Assembly (NCBI GenBank): GCA_036266075.1
Contig: DATANV010000035.1
Location: forward strand, 1 to 64,000
Reading direction: 5' to 3'
From: VRUE01 sp036266075
Lineage (GTDB): Bacteria; Actinomycetota; Thermoleophilia; Solirubrobacterales; 70-9
DNA length: 64,000 nucleotides
Numbering within the stretch: position 1 is the stretch's first letter; every line of letters begins with the position of its first letter. Below the pieces are notes generated by a model. The model was not told the DNA's origin. It saw only the letters and a list, made by a program, of their open reading frames with translations, and searched no databases. The position numbers and the translations under genes were made by a program. Positions 33,316 through 41,746 of the stretch are shown piece by piece.

Positions 33316-36300
33316 AGATGCTCGGGTCCGCCTGCACCTTGTGCGGGACGACCATCAGGAAGTTCTCGGCAGCGCCGGCTGCCAGCGAGAGCATCCGCTC
33401 CGCCTCCTCGTCCTGACCGGTGGCGCGCAGCTCGACGGCGTAGTGCGAGAGCAGGTCTTCGACGTCGAGGTGACCCTCGGCGTCGAGCTCCTTCAGCTCG
33501 ACTTTGGCGCCCTCGCCGAGCCGCCGCTCAATCGCCTCGCGGTCGATGCCGAAGGCGTTGTGGCGCACGTAGACGCGGCCGCCGGTCATCCCGGCGCAGG
33601 CCCAGGGACCGAGGTCGCCGAGGACGACCGCGCGGCCCGAGGTCATGTACTCGAAGGCGAAGCCCTTGGCGTTGGCACGGTCGACCAGGCAGCCACGGCT
33701 GTCGTCGACCCCCCCCTCGGGCTCGCCGCCGAGCACGACGTCGGCGCCGGAGAGGCGGATGCAGAAGCGCGAGTCGGCCGAGCCCTGGACGAAGAGGCGG
33801 CCGCGCTGGGCGCCGTAGGCGAAGGACTTGCCGACCGAGCCGTTGAGCCGCTTGCCGCGCGCGCCCTTGCCCTTGAGCACGGCGACGGTGCCGCCCAGCA
33901 TCGTCTTGCCGACGCCATCCTGGGCGCCGCCCTCGACGCGGATCGAGACGCCGTATGAGTTGAAGGCGCCGAACCCCTGGCCGGCGACCGAGCCGCCGTT
34001 GAACTCGAGGCTGGCGAGCACGTCCTCGTTCGACTCGGGACCGTCCTCGAAGATCCGCGAGCGGGCGATCGCCCCGGACAACTCGGTGCCGAGCACGCGG
34101 TCGTTGGCGTCGGTGGCGCGCGGGAACTCGCTGCGCACGGTGCGCCCCGAGCAGATGTCGCCGGCTAGGGCACCGATCTGCGTCGACGCGGCCTTCGCCT
34201 CCATGCGGATCGGGCGGGCGACGACCAGCCCGGCCTCGGCTCGCGTCTCGGCCTCTGCGGCGACAGGCAGATCGAGCGGCTCGAGGTCGAGGAACTCCTC
34301 CAGCGGCGTGATCAGCGGCGCCAGATCGACCTGCTCGGCGTGCGAGACCTGCTCGAGCAGGTCGTAGCGGCCGACCAGGTCCTGGGCGCGGTCGTAGCCG
34401 AGCGAGGCGACGACCTCCTTGACCTCCTCGCCCATCGCCTGGAAGAAGCGGGCGCAGCTCTCCGCCGCGCGGTCGACCTCCTGCGGGGTGAACTTCTTCA
34501 GGCCGTGCTCCTGGGCCTGCTCGGTGGTCTCGATCTGGGTGGCGATGCCGACGTGGCAGGTGTCGAGCTGGCAGCCGCGGCAGATCGTGCAGCCGAGGCT
34601 GACCATCGCCAGGGTGCCGAAGCCGACCCGGTTGGCGCCGAGGCAGTGCAGCTTGACGATGTCGTGGCCGGTGCGGTAGCCGCCGTCGGCCCAGATCTCG
34701 ACCCGGTTGCGCAGGCCGGCCTCCATCAGCGCCCGGTGCACGGCGCGGGTGCCGATGTCGGAGGGCAGGCCGACGTGGCGCAGGGCGTGCTGGCGGGCGG
34801 CGCCGGTGCCGCCCTCGAAGCCGGAGAGGGTGATGATGTCGGCGCCCGCCTTGGCGATACCCAGTCCGATCGTGCCGATGTTCGGCACCACCGGCACCTT
34901 GACCGAGACGCGCACGTCGGGATTTACCGTCTTCAGCTCGTCGATCAGCTCGGCGAGGTCCTCGATCGAGTAGAGATCGTGGTTGTTGGAGGGCGAGATC
35001 AGGTCGGTGCCCGGCGCCGCGTTACGCGCCGCGGCGACCTTCTCGGAGACCTTCTTGCCGGGCAGGTGGCCGCCCTCGCCCGGCTTGGCGCCCTGGCCGA
35101 TCTTGATCTCGGCGAGGTAGGAGGAGTTGAGCATCTCCGCCGAGACGCCGAAGCGGCCCGAGGCGACCTGCTGGCCGCGCCACTTGCGGTAGTGCCCGTA
35201 CATGTCGCGGATCTCGCCGCCCTCGCCGTTGACGCAGAGGACGTTGATCGCCTTGGCCGCCTCGGCGTAGGCGCGGAAGGCCGGCTCGGACTGCGAGCCG
35301 AAGCTCATCGAGGAGATCACTACCGGGTAGTCGTGGTGGCCGATGCTGGCATCGACGCCGGCCGGGTCGACCGGGTCGCGGTCGCCCTTGAGGCCCATGA
35401 TGTGGCGCATCGAGATCGGGCTCTGGCGCTCCAGGTCGCGGACTTTCTCGGAGTACTCCTCGTAGGAGCCGCTGCCGTTGGCGGTGGCGATCGCCGCCTT
35501 GTAGACCTTGGGGTAGAAACGGAAGGTCTTCGCCGGTTTGGCGTCCACCTCGCCGGCCAGCACCCGGGCTCGCTCGTTGCTGTCCTCGTCGAGCGCCGCG
35601 AAGCCGACGCCGGCCGCCTCGGAGGCGGCAAAGGCCTCGGTCTGGAAGATCTCGGCCAGCTCCGGCCGCACGCCGATCGAGGAGAACTGGCGGGCGTAGC
35701 CGCGCACCTCGTGGATGCCAATCGTCGAGATGACTTTCTCGATCCCCTTCTTCAGGGCGGCGCAGAGGTTGCGCACGTCCGCCTCGTAGTCCTCGACGCA
35801 GATCACCTCGACCATCGTGTAGGGGCAGACGCCGTTGGCGCCGAGGCCAAGGGCGAGCATCGTGTCGTGGACGTTGCGGATCGCGGCCGAGCGCAGGACG
35901 ATGCCGCAGCGCCGGCGCAGGTTCTCCTCGCTGGGCTCGACGCGGAACTGCTTCAGCGCCTGGTCGACGGCGGAGGTCGCCAGGTGGGGGTCGAGGTAGC
36001 GGCGCTCGGCGTCGTAGACCGTGCGGTCGGTGAGGACCAGCAGCTCGGCCCCGTCGCGCACCTTCTTGACCGCCTCCTGCTTGATCCGCTCGATCGCGCC
36101 CCGCGTGGTCTCGGACTCGAGCAGCGAGATGTCAACCGCGCCGGCGCGGCCGCGGAACTCCTCCCAGAGGTCCTCCAGCAGGTAGGTGCGCTGCTCGCGG
36201 GCGATCGCCCGGTAGGCCTTGTCGGCGATCGGCGCCATCCCGTGGTGGCCGCCGAGGATCACCGGGAAGGAGGTCTCGACCGAGCCACTGTCCGAGCCGG

Positions 36301-37966
36301 CGGCGTCGAGCGATGGGCGCCGCCCGAAGACCGCCCGGGTCGAGAAGTGCTCGACCTCGCGCTCGCGGTCGATCGCCGGGTTGGTGACGACGGCGACCGT
36401 CTCCTTGAAGTAGTCGGCCAGGTTCTGGCGCTCGGGCGAGAGCGCCGCCAGCGGTCCGTCGTAGCCGAGCGAGCCGATTGGCTCGGCCCCGTTGGAGGCC
36501 ATCTGCTGGACGAGTTTGACGTCGTCGCGCTGCCAGCCGAAGCCGGCAAGGACGCGGCCGGAGACCTTAACCGGCTCTTCCGGACCGGCGTCGGAGTAGC
36601 CAGGCACGTCCTCACCCTCGAGCGGCCCGCCGCTGTCGAGCGCTCGGTCGTAGCCGGCGGCCCCCTCGGCGCCGTTGCGCGCCAGCCAGCGATCGCGGAC
36701 CATGCGCAGCATCTCGTCGTGGGGGTGGAGGGTCGAGCGCTTGCGCTCGCGGTCTATGGCGACCAGCACCTTCTCGCCGGGGGCGAGCGGCTTCGGCTCG
36801 GAGACCATCTCGCCGACCGCGACGACGCCGGGCTCGGAGCTGAAGACGAAGTCGGCTTCGGTCTCGACCTGCCAGAGGGGGCGCAGGCCAAGCGCATCGG
36901 CGGAGAAGACGCACTCGTCGCTGTGGCGGGCAATCAGCGCCACCGGGCCCTGCGCGAAGGGACCCATCGTCTGGCGCAAGTACATGTAGAAGGGGTGCAG
37001 GTCGGCCGGCAGCGAGCGAATCTCCTCGACGATCGGCGGTACGACCATCTCCATCGCCTCGCCCAGGCTGAGGCCGTCGCGGCTGACGAGGGTGTCTATC
37101 GTGCGGTTCAGGTCCTGCGAGTCCGAGGCGCCGGGCTTGATCGGCACCCCCAGCATCCGCGCCTCCTGGCGCAACTGCTCGATCGTGTTGATCTCACCGT
37201 TGTGGCCGAGCACCGAGAAGGGTTGGACCCGCTTGAAGGACGGCCAGGTGTTAGTCGAGTAGCGGTTGTGGCCGAAACAGCCGATCGTCTCGAAGCGCTC
37301 GTCGCGCAGGTCCGGGTAGTACGCGCCGAGCACCTTCGGCGCGCCCATCACCTTGTAGACGCAGGTCGTCGCCGAGAGCGAGGGGACGTGGACGCCCAGC
37401 TCCTCCTCGAGCTCGATCAGCAGGTCGAAGAGGACGCGGTCGCGGCGCGAGGCGTCGGCGACCAGGCCGGCGATCTGCCAGAAGTGCGGCTCCTCCTCGC
37501 GGGCGGTCGGGCCCAGAGCCGGCGAGTCGACGACGCCGATCCGCTCGGCGAGGATCCGGAAGCCGCCGCGGCCGAGCAGCTCGCGGGCGTCGTGGCGCAC
37601 CTGCTCGCGGTCCTGGGAGCGCTCGATGAAGATATGGCCGACGGCGAAGGCGTCGTCGAGGGTCAGCGAGGGGTCATGGCCGCCGGAGCGCACCTCCTCG
37701 GCCCAGACCTTGCGTGGCAGGTCGACGAGCACGCCGCAGCCGTCGCCCTCGCCGTCGACGTTGCCGGCGCGGTGAAGCATCTTCTGCAGCGCCGGGATCG
37801 CCCGTTCGATCGGCTCGTGGCTCGGCGTCGCGTCCTTGCGCACCGAGGCATAGATCGCGCAGGCGTCCTTGTCCTCGACGCTCGGCGGGGAAACGCGCGG
37901 TCGATACGGCAGCTCGGGCGAGTAGCGCTTGACGCCCGCCGCAAGACGTAACTGGTGCTCTGGCAT
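33305..37966 (-). CDS. gltB: Glutamate synthase large subunit, 1553 aa
   Basis: The enzyme makes glutamate from glutamine and 2-oxoglutarate. An N-terminal class II amidotransferase domain has candidate nucleophile C36 (EDKDACAIYAS) and the HGWGLVH-equivalent FGHNRYSTNTWPSFKRVQPF, then LGHNGEINT. The central and FMN-binding barrel domains follow (ISSMSFGSQSEP; KPGEGGHLPGKKV; GADIITLSGFEGGTGAA). The 3Fe-4S cysteines are in CTICRGCQLDTCHVG. The C-terminal beta-helix ends the protein. GGAGGAG lies 4 bp before the ATG at 37966. No small subunit (gltD) is adjacent. The N-terminal Cys context differs from the common CGVGF, so the propeptide and activation may differ. Confidence 0.92.
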   Translation of the reverse strand: MPEHQLRLAAGVKRYSPELPYRPRVSPPSVEDKDACAIYASVRKDATPSHEPIERAIPALQKMLHRAGNVDGEGDGCGVLVDLPRKVWAEEVRSGGHDPSLTLDDAFAVGHIFIERSQDREQVRHDARELLGRGGFRILAERIGVVDSPALGPTAREEEPHFWQIAGLVADASRRDRVLFDLLIELEEELGVHVPSLSATTCVYKVMGAPKVLGAYYPDLRDERFETIGCFGHNRYSTNTWPSFKRVQPFSVLGHNGEINTIEQLRQEARMLGVPIKPGASDSQDLNRTIDTLVSRDGLSLGEAMEMVVPPIVEEIRSLPADLHPFYMYLRQTMGPFAQGPVALIARHSDECVFSADALGLRPLWQVETEADFVFSSEPGVVAVGEMVSEPKPLAPGEKVLVAIDRERKRSTLHPHDEMLRMVRDRWLARNGAEGAAGYDRALDSGGPLEGEDVPGYSDAGPEEPVKVSGRVLAGFGWQRDDVKLVQQMASNGAEPIGSLGYDGPLAALSPERQNLADYFKETVAVVTNPAIDREREVEHFSTRAVFGRRPSLDAAGSDSGSVETSFPVILGGHHGMAPIADKAYRAIAREQRTYLLEDLWEEFRGRAGAVDISLLESETTRGAIERIKQEAVKKVRDGAELLVLTDRTVYDAERRYLDPHLATSAVDQALKQFRVEPSEENLRRRCGIVLRSAAIRNVHDTMLALGLGANGVCPYTMVEVICVEDYEADVRNLCAALKKGIEKVISTIGIHEVRGYARQFSSIGVRPELAEIFQTEAFAASEAAGVGFAALDEDSNERARVLAGEVDAKPAKTFRFYPKVYKAAIATANGSGSYEEYSEKVRDLERQSPISMRHIMGLKGDRDPVDPAGVDASIGHHDYPVVISSMSFGSQSEPAFRAYAEAAKAINVLCVNGEGGEIRDMYGHYRKWRGQQVASGRFGVSAEMLNSSYLAEIKIGQGAKPGEGGHLPGKKVSEKVAAARNAAPGTDLISPSNNHDLYSIEDLAELIDELKTVNPDVRVSVKVPVVPNIGTIGLGIAKAGADIITLSGFEGGTGAARQHALRHVGLPSDIGTRAVHRALMEAGLRNRVEIWADGGYRTGHDIVKLHCLGANRVGFGTLAMVSLGCTICRGCQLDTCHVGIATQIETTEQAQEHGLKKFTPQEVDRAAESCARFFQAMGEEVKEVVASLGYDRAQDLVGRYDLLEQVSHAEQVDLAPLITPLEEFLDLEPLDLPVAAEAETRAEAGLVVARPIRMEAKAASTQIGALAGDICSGRTVRSEFPRATDANDRVLGTELSGAIARSRIFEDGPESNEDVLASLEFNGGSVAGQGFGAFNSYGVSIRVEGGAQDGVGKTMLGGTVAVLKGKGARGKRLNGSVGKSFAYGAQRGRLFVQGSADSRFCIRLSGADVVLGGEPEGGVDDSRGCLVDRANAKGFAFEYMTSGRAVVLGDLGPWACAGMTGGRVYVRHNAFGIDREAIERRLGEGAKVELKELDAEGHLDVEDLLSHYAVELRATGQDEEAERMLSLAAGAAENFLMVVPHKVQADPSISTE

Positions 37967-38029
37967 TTGCTCCTCCCGGTTTCCGCGCCTTCTTCGAGCG
38001 GGCGCGCGACGGGGTTGACGAGTTGCCGG

Positions 38030-38035
38030 ATTATA
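38030..38035 (-). promoter_or_regulatory. Candidate -10 box of gltB
   Basis: A perfect TATAAT occurs on the minus strand 64 bp upstream of the gltB ATG, in a spacer otherwise rich in G and C. No good -35 is seen 17 bp upstream (TAGGCC), so it may need an activator. A small hairpin AGGCC-CTTC-GGCCT lies just upstream of the box. Confidence 0.35.
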
Positions 38036-38080
38036 GGGCGGCGAGGCCCTTCGGCCTAGTCGATTTGGCGCGATCGACCG

Positions 38081-38126
38081 CCGAGATTGCATTTACCCGC
38101 GCATATCGCGGTAAATGCAGTCTCGG
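38081..38126. repeat. Extragenic palindrome, family copy A
   Basis: CCGAGATTGCATTTACC plus CGCG on the left pairs with CGCGGTAAATGCAGTCTCGG on the right, 20-bp arms with one mismatch and one bulge. It lies between the gltB promoter region and the cupin stop codon, 2 bp from that stop. It shares the layout TTTA...CGCG...AT...CGCG...TAAA with copies at 50962 and 57582. Confidence 0.7.
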
Positions 38127-38127
38127 C

Positions 38128-38502
38128 TCAGGCCCAGCCCATCGGCTCGTAGCCGCCCTGCGGCTGGACGCCGATCAACATCGCCGTCACCGGCGCTTCG
38201 GAGCGGTTGAGGATCGTGCGCTTGGCGGGCGGCTCGATCGAGACGAAGGTGCCGGCTGGCGCCGGGTGGTCCTCACCATCGAGCCGCATCACCGCCTCCC
38301 CTTCGAGCACGACGTACAGCTCGACCTGGCCGCTCTGCGCCTCGTCGTGCTCGGGGATCTGGCCCCCCGGGCCGATTTCGACGAGGTTGAAGCCAAAGCA
38401 GGAGGTGCCGAGCGCCTTGCGCGCGAGCCGCCAGGTCGAGTCGCCAGAGCCCTCCATCGCCTCGAACTCATCGCGATGCTTGATCGAGTAGCCGTTGGCC
38501 AT
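38128..38502 (-). CDS. Single-domain cupin protein, 124 aa
   Basis: The cupin motifs are visible: GPGGQIPEHDEAQSGQVELY and VLEGEAVMRLDGEDHPAPAG, then AGTFVSIEPPAKRTILNRSE. The metal site of the first motif is partly kept (H and E). Members bind small molecules or catalyse oxidations. The ligand cannot be predicted. GGAAAGGAG lies about 9 bp before the ATG at 38502, so the longer frame is not used. Confidence 0.82.
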   Translation of the reverse strand: MANGYSIKHRDEFEAMEGSGDSTWRLARKALGTSCFGFNLVEIGPGGQIPEHDEAQSGQVELYVVLEGEAVMRLDGEDHPAPAGTFVSIEPPAKRTILNRSEAPVTAMLIGVQPQGGYEPMGWA

Positions 38503-38533
38503 CAGCGGGCTCCTTTCCAAGGGGAAGCCTTCA

Positions 38534-39583
38534 TCAGCGGCTCCAATCCGGTTCGAAGGCGTTTTTGGCTAGAACGGTCAGCGGGCCGCCCTTGTAGGGC
38601 ATCGAAGCGACCTCGTGGCCGGGGCCCGGTTCGAAGCCACCGGCGAAGCCGAGGACGGTGCGGCCGTCGGCGGAGAGGGCGGTGCCGACGAAGCCGCGCT
38701 CGGGGTCTTTCGAGAGCGGGTGCTCGGTGCCCGTCCGCGGGTTGACGGTGACCGCGTAGCTGGTGTCCTGGCCCTCGTACTCGGCGAGCAGCTGCTTGCC
38801 GCTCTCAGACCAGTCTTGCGGGTAGAGGCCCTGGGTCAGCGGGTCGACCTTGGTGTGGGTCAGCTGCCGCACGGACCCGCCACCCGGGTTCATTAGGAAG
38901 AGCTCGTTCTTCGGCCCGTAGCGGCGTTGCTTGCCGCCGAGCAGCTTGACGAAGACGATCTGGCCGCCGGGACCCCAGAGCGGATAGAGCGAACGGCGGT
39001 CGTGGGTCAGGCGAACCGGAGGGACGTAGCGAACCGACTCGCCCATCGGGATTTCGAACCGGTAGACGTCACTCCGAGGCGGGAAGCGTTCGCTGCTCGC
39101 TCGCCCGAAAACGAGCCGCGTGCCCTGCGGGTCGAAGCTGACGCCGTTGAAGAAGCCGCGGGCGATCGTTTGCTGCGCGCCGGTGACCACGTCTACCAGG
39201 ACCAAGCGCTTGGGACCGAGTTCGGGACCGAGCACGGCGGCTATCGAAGCCGAGTCCGGCGACCAGGCGAAGTTGAGGGTTTCGCGCCAGCCGGTCGCCA
39301 GCTTGCTGACCGGCGCGCTGCCGTCCGCGGGCGCCAGCATCAGTTCCGGCTGGGAGGAGCGACCTTCGCCCTGATGGAGGAAGGCGACGATTTTGCCGTC
39401 GGGCGAGACCTTGGGCGTCGAACCCGGCCCAATTCGTCGTTGCGCGGAGCCGCTATCGGCCGCCGCCCAGACGGTCGGCTTCAGCGGGCTGCGGACGAAG
39501 GCGAGGGTCGCGTGAGCCGCCGCCGGGACTGCGAGCAGAGCCGCCGCCGCAAGGACCACGATCCATCTCGGCCGCACCGCCAC
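38534..39583 (-). CDS. Secreted TolB-like beta-propeller (PD40 repeat) protein, 349 aa
   Basis: A signal peptide (RWIVVLAAAALLAVPAAAHA) precedes repeats of the PD40/TolB type: PKVSPDGKIVAFLHQ, FAWSPDSASIAAVLG, VSFDPQGTRLVFGRA, YPLWGPGGQIVFVKL, TALSADGRTVLGFAG, with one blade about every 45-50 residues. Such propellers bind proteins or ligands outside the membrane. No enzymatic motif is seen. The start is GTG at 39583. Confidence 0.82.
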   Translation of the reverse strand: MAVRPRWIVVLAAAALLAVPAAAHATLAFVRSPLKPTVWAAADSGSAQRRIGPGSTPKVSPDGKIVAFLHQGEGRSSQPELMLAPADGSAPVSKLATGWRETLNFAWSPDSASIAAVLGPELGPKRLVLVDVVTGAQQTIARGFFNGVSFDPQGTRLVFGRASSERFPPRSDVYRFEIPMGESVRYVPPVRLTHDRRSLYPLWGPGGQIVFVKLLGGKQRRYGPKNELFLMNPGGGSVRQLTHTKVDPLTQGLYPQDWSESGKQLLAEYEGQDTSYAVTVNPRTGTEHPLSKDPERGFVGTALSADGRTVLGFAGGFEPGPGHEVASMPYKGGPLTVLAKNAFEPDWSR

Positions 39584-39611
39584 GCCACGATGGTAATGCC
39601 CGCGGCGGCCC

Positions 39612-39674
39612 GCAACCCGACGTGCCGTGAGTTACGCGCCCACAGTGGTGTCTAACTCCCGGCACGTCGGTTGC
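39612..39674. repeat. Long palindrome downstream of thrB
   Basis: GCAACCCGACGTGCCG then GAGTTA on the left pairs with TAACTC, CGGCACGTCGGTTGC on the right, arms of about 26 bp with few mismatches and a 15-bp loop. It begins 5 bp past the thrB stop and 28 bp before the beta-propeller start. It is likely the transcription end of the lysA-hom-thrC-thrB operon, though no T-run follows. Confidence 0.65.
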
Positions 39675-39679
39675 TGCGA

Positions 39680-40564
39680 TCAGAGCTCGGGGACGTCGGC
39701 GCCGTGCGGGGTGAAGGGCAGGCGACGGACCTCGGCCCAGCCGGTGCAGCGGCGCTCGAGCTCCTCGCTGACCTTGCCGGCGTCCTGCCAGGTGGTCCAG
39801 ACGAGCACGGTCGGGCCGGCGCCGGAGATCGTCGCGCCCAGGGCGCCCAGGTCGGCGGCTTCGTCGACCAGCTGCATCGAGCGTGGGTAGAGGTCGCGGC
39901 GGCGCGGCTGGTGGAGGCGATCCACCAGCCCGCTGGCCAGCAGGTCGAGGTCAGCGTTTTGCAAGCCGAGAACCAGCCGCGAAGCGGCAGCCACGTTGGC
40001 GACCGCGTCAGCCAAGGGGACCTCCGCCGGGATCGCCCGCCGCGCCCGCTCCGTCGAGACCTCCTCGGCGGGGATGACGGCGATTGCCTCGAGGCCGCTC
40101 GGCGGATCGAAGCGCGCCGCGACCGGAGCGCCAGCCGCGTCGCGACCGCAGATCACGAAGCCGCCGTAGATCGCCGCGGCGACGTTGTCGGGGTGGCCCT
40201 CCAGCTCGGTCGCCCGGACCAACAGCTCCTCGGGCGAGAGGGCCAGCTCGAAGAGATGGTCGGCGGCGCAGAGGCCGGCGACGATCGCCGCGGCGCTGGA
40301 GCCGAGCCCGCGCGCCAGGGGGATGCCCTCGCCGCGCAGCCGGAAGGAGATGCCGTCAGCCGGGTGCAGGCTCTCGAAAGCCCGCACGATCAGGTTGCTG
40401 CGATCACTGGACACGTCCAATCCACCGGGGTCGAGGGAGAACTCGCCGCTCTCCTCCACCTCCAGCTCGAGGAACAGCTCCAGCGCCGCGGCCATCGTGT
40501 CGTAGCCCGGGCCGAGGTTGGCCGACGAGGCGGGGACCCGGACCAGCCGGTGCCTGACGGTCAA
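39680..40564 (-). CDS. thrB: Homoserine kinase
   Basis: A GHMP-family kinase that phosphorylates L-homoserine. The ATP-binding motif PLARGLGSSAAAIVAG (about 83-98) and the N-terminal VPASSANLGPGYDTMAAALE are diagnostic. ATISGAGPTVLVW is the third GHMP motif. The start overlaps the thrC stop by 4 bp. Its product feeds threonine synthase encoded immediately upstream in the operon. Confidence 0.95.
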   Translation of the reverse strand: MTVRHRLVRVPASSANLGPGYDTMAAALELFLELEVEESGEFSLDPGGLDVSSDRSNLIVRAFESLHPADGISFRLRGEGIPLARGLGSSAAAIVAGLCAADHLFELALSPEELLVRATELEGHPDNVAAAIYGGFVICGRDAAGAPVAARFDPPSGLEAIAVIPAEEVSTERARRAIPAEVPLADAVANVAAASRLVLGLQNADLDLLASGLVDRLHQPRRRDLYPRSMQLVDEAADLGALGATISGAGPTVLVWTTWQDAGKVSEELERRCTGWAEVRRLPFTPHGADVPEL

Positions 40565-41595
40565 TCGAACACCGCCCGCTCGACGGCGCCGAGGTCGTTC
40601 TCGCAGTTGACCACCGGCGGCGCTTTGGATAGCGCCGTGTCGGGGTCCTTGAGGCCGTGGCCGGTGAGCACGCAGACCACCGATTCGGGCGCCGCCCCGC
40701 CCTCGACGACCGGCAGGCCGTGGGCGAGCAGGCCGGCGACCGAGGCCGCCGACGCGGGCTCGCAGAAGACGCCTTCACCGGCCGCCAACCAGCGGTAGGC
40801 GTCGAGGATCTGCTCGTCGGAAACCGCCGCGACCCGCCCGCGCGAGGCGGTGAAGGCGGCCATCGCCTCCTCCCATCGGGCCGGGTTGCCGATCCGGATC
40901 GCCGAGGCGACGGTCTCGGGATTGACGACGGGCTCGCCGCGCACCAACGGTGCCGCACCGTCGGCCTGGAAGCCGTAGAGGACTGGCGCCGCGCCCAGCT
41001 CCTGGAAGCCCCGCCAGTAGGCGGTGACGTTGCCAGCGTTGCCGACCGGGATTGCCAGCGCGCCCGGCGCCTCGCCCAGCTCGTCGACGACCTCGAAGGC
41101 GGCGGTCTTCTGCCCTTCGATCCGGTAGGGGTTGACCGAGTTGACCAGCTCGATCGGGTGCTTGTCGGCCAGTTCGCGGACCAGCTTCAGGGCGTCGTCG
41201 AAGTTGCCCTGCAGGGCGACGACGCGGGCGCCGTGCATCAGCGCCTGGGCGAGCTTGCCGATCGCGATCTTGCCCTCGGGGACGATCACCGCGCCGCGCA
41301 GCCCGGCCCGCGCCGCGTAAGCAGCGGCGCTCGCTGCGGTGTTGCCGGTCGAGGCGCAGATCACCGCCTCCGCCCCCCGCCCCTTGGCGCGGGAGACGGC
41401 AACCGTCATGCCCCGGTCCTTGAACGACCCAGTCGGGTTGGCGCCCTCGAACTTGAGGTAGGCCCTAGCCCCAATCCGCTCTGAAAGTCGCGGGGATTCG
41501 ATCAACGGCGTCGACCCCTCGTTCAAGCTCACAACCGGATCGCCCCCCTCAAGCGAAAGCCGCTCCCGGTACCGCTCTATCAGCGGCTGAGCCAT
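40561..41595 (-). CDS. thrC: Threonine synthase
   Basis: A PLP enzyme that converts O-phosphohomoserine to threonine. K59 in NPTGSFKDRGM is the PLP lysine. CASTGNTAASAAAYAARAGL and IPVGNAGNVTAYWRGFQELG bind the cofactor phosphate. Length (344 aa) is that of the short bacterial form. GGAGAG lies 8 bp before the ATG. The spacer to hom upstream holds a large nested palindrome. Confidence 0.95.
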   Translation of the reverse strand: MAQPLIERYRERLSLEGGDPVVSLNEGSTPLIESPRLSERIGARAYLKFEGANPTGSFKDRGMTVAVSRAKGRGAEAVICASTGNTAASAAAYAARAGLRGAVIVPEGKIAIGKLAQALMHGARVVALQGNFDDALKLVRELADKHPIELVNSVNPYRIEGQKTAAFEVVDELGEAPGALAIPVGNAGNVTAYWRGFQELGAAPVLYGFQADGAAPLVRGEPVVNPETVASAIRIGNPARWEEAMAAFTASRGRVAAVSDEQILDAYRWLAAGEGVFCEPASAASVAGLLAHGLPVVEGGAAPESVVCVLTGHGLKDPDTALSKAPPVVNCENDLGAVERAVFD

Positions 41596-41620
41596 CTGTG
41601 CTCTCCGTTAGCTGGAGCAT

Positions 41621-41746
41621 GGGCGCCGGGGGGTGCCTTCTGGGTGCCTCCCCCGGCACCGCGGAGCGATCCCTGCCCCGAAGGGGCACTGTGTTTCACC
41701 GGCCGAAGGCCGGTGATGGGCACCCAGGAGGCACCCCCCGGCGCCC
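41621..41746. repeat. Nested 126-bp palindromic structure between hom and thrC
   Basis: The outer arms GGGCGCCGGGGGGTGCC (from 41621, 28 bp in all) and 41719-41746 match at 27 of 28 positions. Inside are two perfect hairpins with GAA loops, GCCCC-GAA-GGGGC (41675-41687) and CACCGGCC-GAA-GGCCGGTG (41697-41715). The right outer arm ends at the base next to the hom stop codon and the left arm is 26 bp upstream of the thrC ATG. It is part of the operon transcript, so it could control expression between the two genes, or be a mobile palindromic element. Confidence 0.8.

Noticed and set aside
34340..37951. A 1203-codon open frame on the plus strand
   Set aside because: It is the antisense of gltB. 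Its composition is rich in Asp, Arg, Leu and Val in a repetitive fashion without any domain, while the other strand is an unmistakable glutamate synthase. Long antisense frames are expected in high-GC DNA.
38044..38057. Small hairpin AGGCC-CTTC-GGCCT as gltB terminator or riboswitch
   Set aside because: It is upstream of gltB and short, with no T-run and no recognisable riboswitch fold.
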